DNA from: Pseudanabaena sp. Salubria-1
GTDB taxonomy: Bacteria > Cyanobacteriota > Cyanobacteriia > Pseudanabaenales > Pseudanabaenaceae
Assembly (NCBI GenBank): GCA_023336205.1
Contig: JALQCR010000056.1
Coordinates: 1-41,027 of the forward strand
Length of the DNA stretch: 41,027 nt
Direction: 5' to 3'
How positions within the stretch are numbered: the stretch's first letter is position 1; every line of letters starts with the position of its first letter. Below, in pieces: positions 24,689 to 32,498 of this stretch. The position numbers and the translations under genes were made by a program. Below the pieces are notes generated by a model that was not told the origin of the DNA, ran no database searches, and was given only the letters and a program-made list of their open reading frames with translations.

Positions 24689-26710
24689 CTACTTATAAAT
24701 ATATTTTAAGTTTAGATGCTCTGCCATTCTTTCAAAAACTTTATCTTCAGTAAATGGTTTAGAGAGAAATCCATCGAACCCATTTAGAAATAAATTCTCT
24801 TCTCTAAAATCAACTAAGCTGGCTGTTAAAGCAATTATTCGGACTTTCTGTGAATTGGGAATGTTCCTCATTGACTCAATTTCCCTAATTGCCGATGCAG
24901 CCTCTTGCCCATTCATGATCGGCATCCTAACATCCATCCAGATCAAATGAGGTGACCAAGATTGCCATACTTCGATCGCATCCTGTCCATTACTAACTTC
25001 GCGCACTTCTATTCCTAGCGGTGACAAAATTCTCGTTAAGAGTTGTCGGTTCAAACGCATATCCTCAGCGATTAAAATGCGGTAGCCCTGATTACCCTCA
25101 ATGCCGATTACTCGACGCAGTGATTTAGTCGTAGAGTCGAGACTAAACAGATCCAAAGACTTAACAGGAATATAAAATCTGAATGTAGAACCTTCGCCAA
25201 CTTTACTGATGACAAACATTTGTCCACCCATTAGCCTCACGTAGTTATAACTAATCGATAGTCCTAGTCCAGTTCCTTCCTGCGATCGCTTACCAGAATC
25301 CGTTTGGACAAAGGGCTGAAATAGAGTTAAAACATCTGTTTCCGAAATACCTGCTCCAGTGTCTTCCACTTCAAAACACAAGCAACGAGGGATTTCGGAA
25401 GCTTCTCCAGCTATTTTCGCTATATTTTCTGGTAAGTTGCGAACTTCCACACGCACAAGAATATGTCCTGAGTCCGTAAATTTGATCGCATTACCGATTA
25501 GGTTGATTAATATTTGGCGTAATTTACCTTCATCGGTATAGATATAGGGAGGAACATCGGGCTGAATACTCACATCGAAGGATAAATCTTTTTCTTGAGC
25601 CTTCAGATACAACATATCTCTTGCGGTATCTACAATGTCGTATAGCGAACATTCCTTCTCGCGAAGAAGGACACTTCCAGCTTCCAGCTTTGACATTTCT
25701 AAAATGTCATTAATCATCGCCAGTAAATGGTTGCCACTATTACAGATAGTTTGGAGATCTGTCTGATGTTGCTCATTTAACTCTTGGTCATAGAGCATAA
25801 GCTGAGCAAAACCAAGAATTGCATTTAGAGGAGTACGCAACTCGTGACTCATATTTGCTAAAAAGGCGGCTTTAGAACGACTTGCTGACTCGGCGGCTTC
25901 TTTGGCAATCTTGAGGTCATACGTCCGTTCCTCAACTCGTTGTTCTAAGAGATTAGCTTGTTCTCGGAGTTTAGCTTCTGACTCGCGTAGGGCTAGTTCT
26001 GTCTTTTTAAGCAGCGTAATATCGTAGAAAGTATTTAATAAAACTTGCTCGCCTTTTAGCCATAGTGGATGCACAGATGCTAGCACCCACAAGGGTTCTT
26101 GATTAGCTTTGCATAGCCGAATCTCATAGTCGCGCACTTTTTGGTTTTGCCAAAGATGCTGCTGTAAAATCTCCCATTCTGCTGGTAAGTAGTAAAGATC
26201 TTTAATCGATCGCTGGATTAAATCGTGGGATTCTCTTTGGAGGATTGTGCCAGCACTGGTATTAGCGTAGGTGATCGCACTATCAGAGAGTCTACTAACG
26301 AGCATAGCCATACTGGTTGACTCAGCGATCGATCTAAACTGCTCCTCACTTTGGTGCATAGTCTCGACAGCGCGATTGTATTGCTCATATTCGATCGCAT
26401 CACCATGCTCAGTGCTAGTCGCTAGCATAATTTCGAGATCACTTTTATCTCGATAGACAATTTCTAATATCGATTGCAAAGTAGCTTGAGCCATTTTGCG
26501 CTCAATGATTTCACTTTTTAGTCTTTTATTAACATCTAGAAGCTCTGCTTCAACCAGATCGCCATGTTCAACTGCGGTTAATAATGAGTTTTCCAGATCG
26601 CTATTTTCCATTTGAAGTCGGCTGACTTGCATTCGTAGGCTTTTGACTTCCTGCTGGAGCTTTTGCCAGTCTTTCGTGGATATTTCTTCAGAAAATTTGG
26701 AATTGTCCAT
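24689..26710 (-). CDS. Hybrid sensor histidine kinase with receiver domain
   Basis: From the ATG at 26710 the 673 residues hold an N-terminal coiled coil (to ~120), a PAS/PAC sensor (~125-240), a second coiled coil, a HisKA domain with His289 in NMSHELRTPLN, an HATPase domain (N box NLIGNAIKF, GTGLGLSIS) and a C-terminal receiver with Asp593 in WMDVRMP. There is no membrane segment, so it is a soluble kinase sensing an intracellular signal. Two copies of an EHGD-containing helical motif mark the N-terminus. The partner regulator is unknown. A TTG 27 bases upstream is an alternative start. Confidence 0.92.
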   Translation of the reverse strand: MDNSKFSEEISTKDWQKLQQEVKSLRMQVSRLQMENSDLENSLLTAVEHGDLVEAELLDVNKRLKSEIIERKMAQATLQSILEIVYRDKSDLEIMLATSTEHGDAIEYEQYNRAVETMHQSEEQFRSIAESTSMAMLVSRLSDSAITYANTSAGTILQRESHDLIQRSIKDLYYLPAEWEILQQHLWQNQKVRDYEIRLCKANQEPLWVLASVHPLWLKGEQVLLNTFYDITLLKKTELALRESEAKLREQANLLEQRVEERTYDLKIAKEAAESASRSKAAFLANMSHELRTPLNAILGFAQLMLYDQELNEQHQTDLQTICNSGNHLLAMINDILEMSKLEAGSVLLREKECSLYDIVDTARDMLYLKAQEKDLSFDVSIQPDVPPYIYTDEGKLRQILINLIGNAIKFTDSGHILVRVEVRNLPENIAKIAGEASEIPRCLCFEVEDTGAGISETDVLTLFQPFVQTDSGKRSQEGTGLGLSISYNYVRLMGGQMFVISKVGEGSTFRFYIPVKSLDLFSLDSTTKSLRRVIGIEGNQGYRILIAEDMRLNRQLLTRILSPLGIEVREVSNGQDAIEVWQSWSPHLIWMDVRMPIMNGQEAASAIREIESMRNIPNSQKVRIIALTASLVDFREENLFLNGFDGFLSKPFTEDKVFERMAEHLNLKYIYK

Positions 26711-26812
26711 GTAGGGAAATTTTGCTAAAGCAAACAAATTATTTAGAAGCGCCCAAGATCAAAAGCAAAGCAATTTAGACACATGCACAACTGTAATCAA
26801 TTCTAAATTATG

Positions 26813-26911
26813 AAACCGATTTTAGGGTTTGTAACGCTGTAAGCGTTACAAACCCTAAAATCGGTTTTGAGGCAAGTCCGCTGTCAGCGGACTTGCCTCA
26901 AAACCGATTTT
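26813..26911. repeat. Compound repeat: three copies of one arm around two hairpins
   Basis: The arm AAACCGATTTT occurs direct at 26813-26823, inverted at 26857-26867 and direct again at about 26901-26911. Between the first two is a hairpin with arms AGGGTTTGTAACGC. Between the last two is one with arms GAGGCAAGTCCGCTG. The middle arm can pair with either neighbour, so two alternative folds exist. The tail TAATGA matches the copy at 128-134. Confidence 0.8.
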
Positions 26912-27027
26912 TGTAATGATAATTGCTAAGACACACGATGCAGTAATTTTTAAATGTTAAAAGTTTACTAAATTTAGTATGTGCTTTTAGAGATTATATC
27001 AGTTGTTTTTTGTCAAAATCTTTTGAC
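26912..27027. other. Intergenic, nothing recognised
   Basis: This is an AT-rich spacer between two repeats upstream of the hybrid kinase gene. It contains no reading frame of note. Confidence 0.4.
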
Positions 27028-27145
27028 ATATAGCAATGAAAGTTTTGCTTAGGACATAAAACCCAAATAAATAAAGGCGGCGCTTCGCGCCGCCTTTATT
27101 TATTTGGGTTTTGATTTGTCCTAGCGATCTCTTTCATTGCTATAT
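27028..27145. repeat. MITE-like repeat, TATAGCAA family, complete copy
   Basis: The ends ATATAGCAATGAAAG (27028-27042) and its complement (27131-27145) form 15-bp perfect terminal inverted repeats. Inward come AGGACA and AAAACCCAAATAAATAAA arms and the core hairpin GGCGGCGC-TTC-GCGCCGCC at 27076-27094. The core recurs exactly at 34116-34134 and 40907-40925, in other arms. Confidence 0.75.
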
Positions 27146-27333
27146 CTGACAACTAAGGTTACTTGCATTAAGATTCGTCAAACCAAAAATATGGGATTTG
27201 ATGCGACTTGCCACACCTCGTATTTTTCAGTTTATGCCCTGATAAAAAATAACTTTGACGGACGTTGATAGATATGGTAAGTTGCGCTACGCTATTAATC
27301 CAAATCGCCTAAGTAATTAGTTCTTTGATTTCA
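27146..27333. promoter_or_regulatory. Upstream region of the DUF2949 gene
   Basis: About 190 bases without genes or clear hairpins. It presumably holds the promoter of the following gene, but no box is convincing. Confidence 0.35.
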
Positions 27334-27549
27334 ATGAGTTATCACTCCCAGACATACGCGATCGCTAGTCGCCAAGAAGATTTAGAGAGACACCTGCTAG
27401 AACTGTCTGTCGTTGACCGTGAGCAGTTGGCAGTTGCCAAACGCTGGCAAGCTCGACAGGAAGGTCCCTTGCTGATGATTTTGTTACAGCTTAGTTTTAT
27501 TGACCTGCATCAGTTTAGTGGCTTACTTGACTGGTCTGGACAGAGCTGA
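27334..27549 (+). CDS. DUF2949 family protein
   Basis: The 71-residue protein fits the cyanobacterial DUF2949 family: an N-terminal helix, then LSVVDREQLAVAKRWQARQE, GPLLMILLQL and IDLHQFSGLLDW. The layout resembles the small winged-helix-like segments at the N-terminus of type II secretion/pilus ATPases. The function is unknown. The ATG at 27334 is preferred over a TTG nine bases earlier; neither has a clear ribosome-binding site. It converges on moaD with a shared terminator. Confidence 0.75.
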   Translation: MSYHSQTYAIASRQEDLERHLLELSVVDREQLAVAKRWQARQEGPLLMILLQLSFIDLHQFSGLLDWSGQS

Positions 27550-27558
27550 TCAGCCCAA

Positions 27559-27593
27559 AAACAAACAAAGCCACTATTGTGCTTTGTTTGTTT
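27559..27593. terminator. Bidirectional terminator
   Basis: AAACAAACAAAGC and its complement flank a nine-base loop, between the convergent DUF2949 and moaD genes. Confidence 0.8.
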
Positions 27594-27864
27594 ATCCACC
27601 ACTCACGGGGGGGATCAGTGCTACCTCATCGCCATTTTTCAGAATTGTCTGTGGTTCGACAAAATTGAGATTCACTGCATAACGAGTTAGCGATCGCCAT
27701 TTCTCAAGGTGTGGGTGTTGACTAGCTAGGTGATCGAATATTTGTGACACCGTTGTACCTGACGTTAGCGTAATTTGCATTTCATCGGTAGCGAGTACCT
27801 CTTGGAAAATCGCAAATAGTTTGACAGTGATTTTAATATCTTCAGAAATTGATTCGTAGTTCAT
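27592..27864 (-). CDS. moaD: Molybdopterin synthase sulfur carrier subunit, MoaD
   Basis: The 90-residue ubiquitin-like protein ends in Gly-Gly (EVALIPPVSGG), the residue pair that is adenylated and thiocarboxylated to deliver sulfur. The PPVSGG ending is typical of MoaD rather than ThiS. It serves the molybdenum cofactor pathway with MoaE and MoeB, none of which lies nearby. It is downstream of phoH on the same strand, separated by 103 bases holding a 60-bp palindrome. Confidence 0.88.
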   Translation of the reverse strand: MNYESISEDIKITVKLFAIFQEVLATDEMQITLTSGTTVSQIFDHLASQHPHLEKWRSLTRYAVNLNFVEPQTILKNGDEVALIPPVSGG

Positions 27865-27897
27865 AGTTTTACAGCGCTTTGCCCTGAAATGAGAACT

Positions 27898-27957
27898 AAG
27901 AATTCTGTTAAACGTAGGGGCAATTCATGAATTGCCCCTACGTTTAACAGAATTCTT
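27898..27957. repeat. Perfect 60-bp palindrome without loop
   Basis: The sequence is its own reverse complement over 60 bases, with EcoRI-like GAATTC near both ends and the centre GGGGCAATTCATGAATTGCC. The same centre occurs in the repeat at 159-192. It lies between phoH and moaD and may end the phoH transcript. Confidence 0.85.
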
Positions 27958-27967
27958 GGAGCTTAAG

Positions 27968-28930
27968 TTAATCTGCTTCTGCGTTTTCGTAAGCGGCGAT
28001 GATGTTATGCACTAGAGGATGACGCACTACATCATTTTTATCAAATAAGTTAAAGGAAACTCCTTCGACTCCTTTCAGAATATTCATGGCAATGATTAAG
28101 CCAGATTTTTGATGGCGGGGTAAATCAATCTGGGTAATGTCGCCCGTGACGACCATACGCGATTTAAAGCCCAGTCTAGTTAAGACCATTTTCATTTGGG
28201 CAGCGGTTGTGTTTTGAGCCTCATCAACAATGATGAATGAGTTACTGAGAGTACGTCCACGCATATAGGCAAGAGGTGCGACTTCGATAATGCCACGCTC
28301 CATTAATTGCGGAACTTTCTCTGCTCCAATCATTTCGTTCATCGCGTCGTAGAGCGGTCGCAAATAGGGATCAATTTTTTGTTGTAAGTCCCCAGGGAGA
28401 AATCCGAGGCTTTCGCCTGCCTCAACTGCGGGACGAGTAAGGATAATCCGCTCAAATTTATTGCTTTGCAATGCGCTCACCGCAGCAACTGCGGCGAGAT
28501 AGGTTTTTCCAGTACCCGCAGGCCCCACGCCAAAGATTAAATCGTGATTTTCCATCGCTCGCACATATTGCTGCTGGCGATAGGTGCGTGGCTGCACTGA
28601 GTCACCACGACGATTACGAGAAATAGTGGCGCGATCGCGCCATTCGCCAGAACGTTCCTCCGCGATCGCATCACGAGCAGCTCGAATATCCACAGCTGCG
28701 ATCGTTTTTTCCTGTGACCACAATGGTTTTAAGGCATTAACCATTTGTTCAACAAGGTTGATCTGCTCTGTTGTGCCATCAATTAATAGGTCTTGCCCCC
28801 GCATGATTATCCGCACACCTGTTGTTTCTGCAAGTAGTTTTAAGTTTTCCTCGCGTGTCCCAGCTAGACAGATTGCGCTACTAGGATTTGGCAAGCTTAA
28901 AATATACGGTTCAGTGCGGGGAGTACCCAT
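27968..28930 (-). CDS. PhoH-like ATPase
   Basis: The 320-residue protein has a KH-like N-terminal region (about 15-75) and a PhoH P-loop domain with Walker A GPAGTGKT at residues 136-143 and Walker B FIIVDEAQN. PhoH proteins are RNA-linked ATPases or helicases related to phosphate stress and rRNA processing; here it is the YbeZ-like form. The ATG at 28930 is chosen because AGAGGAAAA precedes it by about nine bases; a longer frame begins at 28981. It follows the cyclophilin gene closely and is probably co-transcribed. Confidence 0.9.
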   Translation of the reverse strand: MGTPRTEPYILSLPNPSSAICLAGTREENLKLLAETTGVRIIMRGQDLLIDGTTEQINLVEQMVNALKPLWSQEKTIAAVDIRAARDAIAEERSGEWRDRATISRNRRGDSVQPRTYRQQQYVRAMENHDLIFGVGPAGTGKTYLAAVAAVSALQSNKFERIILTRPAVEAGESLGFLPGDLQQKIDPYLRPLYDAMNEMIGAEKVPQLMERGIIEVAPLAYMRGRTLSNSFIIVDEAQNTTAAQMKMVLTRLGFKSRMVVTGDITQIDLPRHQKSGLIIAMNILKGVEGVSFNLFDKNDVVRHPLVHNIIAAYENAEAD

Positions 28931-28986
28931 TAAATTAGTTTTCCTCTGGTTGTGATCATGATGTAATTGGGCAGCGCCCACCTACA

Positions 28987-30168
28987 TTACTTAATAAGAT
29001 TTTCAGCGCCACTAATGACACGGGCTGACAAAATTTTGTCGCCTAGTCTTAGTTTATCCAAAGTTTCCTTGCCATCGGTGACATAACCAAAAACTGTATA
29101 GTTGCCATCAAGCAAATTCAAACCTGCGGGAGTTAGCTCAGACTCAAATAAGTAGATGAAAAACTGTGATGATCCAGCATTAGCATCATCATTAGGATGT
29201 GCCATAGCAACAGTCCCAAAGGCGGCAAAAGGCAGTACGGGTAATGTACCTGACAAACCTTGTTCTTCAAAGGTTTTGCCATAGGTAGGAACTTTTTGAT
29301 CAGGGAGGCGCACTTCGATTGGGACGGTTCGATATTTTTTGGTTTTAGGATCGATATAACCATCGGCTGCACCATCGGGATCGCCCGTCTGCAAGTAATA
29401 GTTTTCGTCGGCTCGCGTGAAAGTTAGACCATCGTAAAAGCCCTTCTGAACAAGATCAACAAATTGACCTGCATTGACTGGTGCATTGTAGCCATCGACT
29501 GTAATCGTGGCATTACCTTTTTCAGTGGATATCTCCACTAGGGCTCGTCCCTTGAGTTGGGGCAATTGAGCATATTGGGCAGGAACTTCAAAGGGGAAGG
29601 CTTGAATAAAGTCTGATTCGACCAAACCTACATAGTCCAAGGCTCTTTCCGATAAAGCTTTAACACTGTTACGGTCTTTGACTGCGATCGCTTCTTGTAG
29701 AGGGACAAGGGCTGTCGTTAAGCTCGACAAATGTTCAGTTACTAATCCTTGGCGATCGCTGCTAACTTCAGTAATTAACTGCGACTGATTTTGGCTTAGG
29801 GTTTTTGAGATCGTGTCAATATCTCTTTTGAGGTTGCTCCAGCGCTTCAGATTTGCTTGGCGAGGCATTTGCTCTAAGGTACGCTGGACATCGCGCAGCA
29901 CCTCGCTATCAATCGGTAAAGCATTTCTCAAGATTACACGAGGATCTTTGATCGCACTTTTGGTTGGCAGTGCTGCTATGCTTGGCGCGATCGCCGATAT
30001 CATCGTTAAACAAGTTACGAGTAAGCAAGCGATTGTGAACGTTACGCCCTTAAACCACCAAGATCTTCGAGAGACAAGATCTATTTTCTGGTTTGTTAGA
30101 TTGCTGGTTCTTTCTAAATTACGATTTAAATTAAGATTTAACATTGCACTCAAAACTAAATTAGCCAC
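28987..30168 (-). CDS. Lumenal cyclophilin-type PPIase, CYP38/TLP40-like
   Basis: The 393-residue protein has a signal segment (about 40-65, FKGVTFTIACLLVTCLTM), a helical bundle with a pseudo-leucine-zipper region (~75-195), and a C-terminal cyclophilin domain (~205-390: GQFVDLVQKGFYDGLTFTRA, SSQFFIYL). This is the layout of plant CYP38/TLP40 and its cyanobacterial homologues, which assist photosystem II assembly in the thylakoid lumen. The cyclophilin active site is divergent, as in that group, so isomerase activity may be low. The start is GTG; an ATG eight codons in is possible. Confidence 0.9.
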   Translation of the reverse strand: MANLVLSAMLNLNLNRNLERTSNLTNQKIDLVSRRSWWFKGVTFTIACLLVTCLTMISAIAPSIAALPTKSAIKDPRVILRNALPIDSEVLRDVQRTLEQMPRQANLKRWSNLKRDIDTISKTLSQNQSQLITEVSSDRQGLVTEHLSSLTTALVPLQEAIAVKDRNSVKALSERALDYVGLVESDFIQAFPFEVPAQYAQLPQLKGRALVEISTEKGNATITVDGYNAPVNAGQFVDLVQKGFYDGLTFTRADENYYLQTGDPDGAADGYIDPKTKKYRTVPIEVRLPDQKVPTYGKTFEEQGLSGTLPVLPFAAFGTVAMAHPNDDANAGSSQFFIYLFESELTPAGLNLLDGNYTVFGYVTDGKETLDKLRLGDKILSARVISGAENLIK

Positions 30169-30248
30169 TTAAAAATGCTATTGCATTTGGTTGCACAGTT
30201 AGGCAAACTTAATTTGATTTCATGCAGTCCTATCTTTAAAAATTCATT

Positions 30249-32192
30249 ATGACGGACGCAAGTATCGATCTAACAGAAGAGCAACATCCAAGGCGTGAGG
30301 CTGATAAATCAGATCTATCAGCACTAAAAAGCGATCGCCTATTTAGATCGATTATGGAAAATGTTGCCGATTTAATTGCAGTGATCGATGCTAAAGGTTA
30401 TCGGATCTACAATAGCCCCTCCTATCAGAGAGTCTTGGGCTATACATCGGCAGAACTTAAAGGTACATGGGCTTACGATAAGATTCATCCCGATGATCAA
30501 GCGCAAGTATTAAAGGCGGCGGCAGAAACCTTAAAAACGGGTGTGGGGAAATCTTTAGAATATCGGATGCAGCATAAAGACGGAAGTTGGAGAATTTTAG
30601 AATCATCAGGCAGTGTGATGCGCGATGGACAGGGTAATGTTCAAAATATTGTGATTGTTGCCCATGATATTAGCGATAGCAAAAAGGAGCAGTGGGAACG
30701 CCATCGCGCCGAAAGGGAACTAGAGCGATCTCGTCAAAGTTATAAAGATCTGGTCAGACGAGAGGAAATGTTAAACCGTCGCCTTACTAGCCAGATTCGC
30801 AATTCCCTTGATCTAGATACGATCCTTGCTACAGCCGTCAATGAAATACAGGATCTATTGCTGATCGATCTATGCAATTTCTTTTGGCATGTGCCCAATA
30901 CTAATCCGCCAGAGTTTCAGCTTGTACATTTTGCGGCTAGTCATAACTTTCTTGATGCTGCTACCAGTTATCCTCTGTCTCAATTGGCTCAATTTGGTCA
31001 GCGTTTGCTTAGTCAAGAAATTATTCAGATTCAGTCGATTTACACTAATCCAGAACTGGATAATATCAGTCGGATGCTTCTTGCTGAAAGAGGCTTTACT
31101 TCGCAATTACTTGTACCGATCAAAACCCGATCGCAAAAATTAGGGGTGATTGTTGCCGCGCATTGTCACGGTAGTCGTCCTTGGGACGCGGATGAGGTAG
31201 AACTATTGCAAGCAGTGGCGAACCAATTGGCAATTGCGATCGATCAAGCCGAGCTATTTGACTCTGCTAAGACAAATGCAGCCAATGCCCAAGCTCAAGC
31301 CATACTGATCGAAAAAGCCCTTGCTGATTTGCAAAAAACCCAGAGCCAACTGATTCAGACCGAAAAAATGTCTAGTCTTGGTCAATTAGTAGCAGGGGTT
31401 GCCCATGAGATTAATAATCCTGTGAACTTTATCTATGGCAATCTCAACCATGCCAACCGTTCTGTCCAAAATCTGCTAGATGCGATCGCTCTTTATCAAA
31501 CAAATTATCCAGAACCAGTCCCCGAAATCGCCAAATTTCTCAATGAGATCGATCTGGAGTTTCTCCAAGAAGATCTGCCGAAAATGCTGACATCAATGAA
31601 AATTGGAGCTGACCGCATTCGCCAAATAGTCTTGTCTTTACGAAATTTTTCGCGCACTGACCAAGAAGGAAGAAAACCCTTTAATATCCATGAAGGCTTA
31701 GATAGTACGTTACTGATTCTGCAAAATCGCCTTAAAGCTTATGGCGATCGCCCTGCGATTAATTTAACTAAGCGTTATGGCAATATCCCGATTGTCAATG
31801 CTTACGCGGGGCAACTTAATCAAGTGTTTATGAACATTTTAAGCAATGCGATCGATGCGATCGATGAAAGTATTATAAATCGTGATCATGCTACTGATAT
31901 TGCCCAGCACCTAGCCAGTGAAATTTCGATCATTACTGAGTTGAAGCCGCCCACAACTGAAAATCATCAGCTAATAGTGGTGATCCGCATTGTCGATAAT
32001 GGGCGTGGTATTCCTGAAGATATTCTCAAAAAACTTTTTGATCCTTTCTTTACAACGAAGCCTGTGGGCAAAGGCACAGGATTGGGGCTATCAATTAGTT
32101 ATCAAATTGTGGTAGAGAAGCATCAAGGGCGATTGGAATGCTTTTCTAAAGTCGGAGTAGGGACAGAGTTTAGGATCGAAATCCCCGTATAA
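30249..32192 (+). CDS. PAS-GAF sensor histidine kinase
   Basis: The 647 residues comprise a PAS/PAC domain (~30-145, NVADLIAVIDAKGYRIYNSP), a GAF domain (~190-340), a coiled coil and the phosphorylated His near residue 386 in VAHEINNPVNFIYGN. The last ~170 residues form an HATPase domain (NAIDAIDES, DNGRGIPED, GKGTGLGLS). No membrane segment is present. The HEINNPVNFI box is a form very common in cyanobacterial kinases. The GAF lacks an obvious chromophore-binding Cys motif, so light sensing is not indicated. Divergent from the cyclophilin gene; the cognate regulator is unknown. Confidence 0.92.
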   Translation: MTDASIDLTEEQHPRREADKSDLSALKSDRLFRSIMENVADLIAVIDAKGYRIYNSPSYQRVLGYTSAELKGTWAYDKIHPDDQAQVLKAAAETLKTGVGKSLEYRMQHKDGSWRILESSGSVMRDGQGNVQNIVIVAHDISDSKKEQWERHRAERELERSRQSYKDLVRREEMLNRRLTSQIRNSLDLDTILATAVNEIQDLLLIDLCNFFWHVPNTNPPEFQLVHFAASHNFLDAATSYPLSQLAQFGQRLLSQEIIQIQSIYTNPELDNISRMLLAERGFTSQLLVPIKTRSQKLGVIVAAHCHGSRPWDADEVELLQAVANQLAIAIDQAELFDSAKTNAANAQAQAILIEKALADLQKTQSQLIQTEKMSSLGQLVAGVAHEINNPVNFIYGNLNHANRSVQNLLDAIALYQTNYPEPVPEIAKFLNEIDLEFLQEDLPKMLTSMKIGADRIRQIVLSLRNFSRTDQEGRKPFNIHEGLDSTLLILQNRLKAYGDRPAINLTKRYGNIPIVNAYAGQLNQVFMNILSNAIDAIDESIINRDHATDIAQHLASEISIITELKPPTTENHQLIVVIRIVDNGRGIPEDILKKLFDPFFTTKPVGKGTGLGLSISYQIVVEKHQGRLECFSKVGVGTEFRIEIPV

Positions 32193-32498
32193 GTATCTAA
32201 GAAATATAAAACCCAAAAAACCGTATCCCCCTTTGCAAGGCTACCGTGTACACACAAGTCGGACTTACCCCCTTTAATTCCCCCTTGCAAAGGGGGAAGA
32301 CCAGAAATTTTGTTCCCTCCCCTTTGCAAGGGGAGGGTTAGGGTGGGGTAATTGATGAGATTTGCATATTTCTGGTGTGTACACCGTAGCGATGCGTGGG
32401 CAGTACGTTTTTTAGATTAGAAAATAAAAGAGGTGCGAATTATAACCTCTACTATTTAGTTTTTCGATTATTCTAGGCACTGTAGCGATCGCCCCACT
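32193..32498. repeat. Composite repeat-filled intergenic region
   Basis: No gene is present. In order: an AAAACCCAAAAAACCG arm like the MITE family, C-rich segments repeating CCCCCTTTGCAAGG and its inverse, the 20-mer at 32240-32259 (inverted copy at 4820-4839), a hairpin CTCCCCTTTGCAAGGGGAG (near 32318-32336), and ACCAGAAAT/ATTTCTGGT arms at 32300-32308 and 32368-32376 followed by GGTGTGTACACC. It looks like several dispersed repeats nested in one another. Confidence 0.6.

Noticed and set aside
30249..32192. Phytochrome-like light sensor
   Set aside because: The GAF domain lacks a recognisable chromophore-binding Cys-His motif, so light sensing is not supported.
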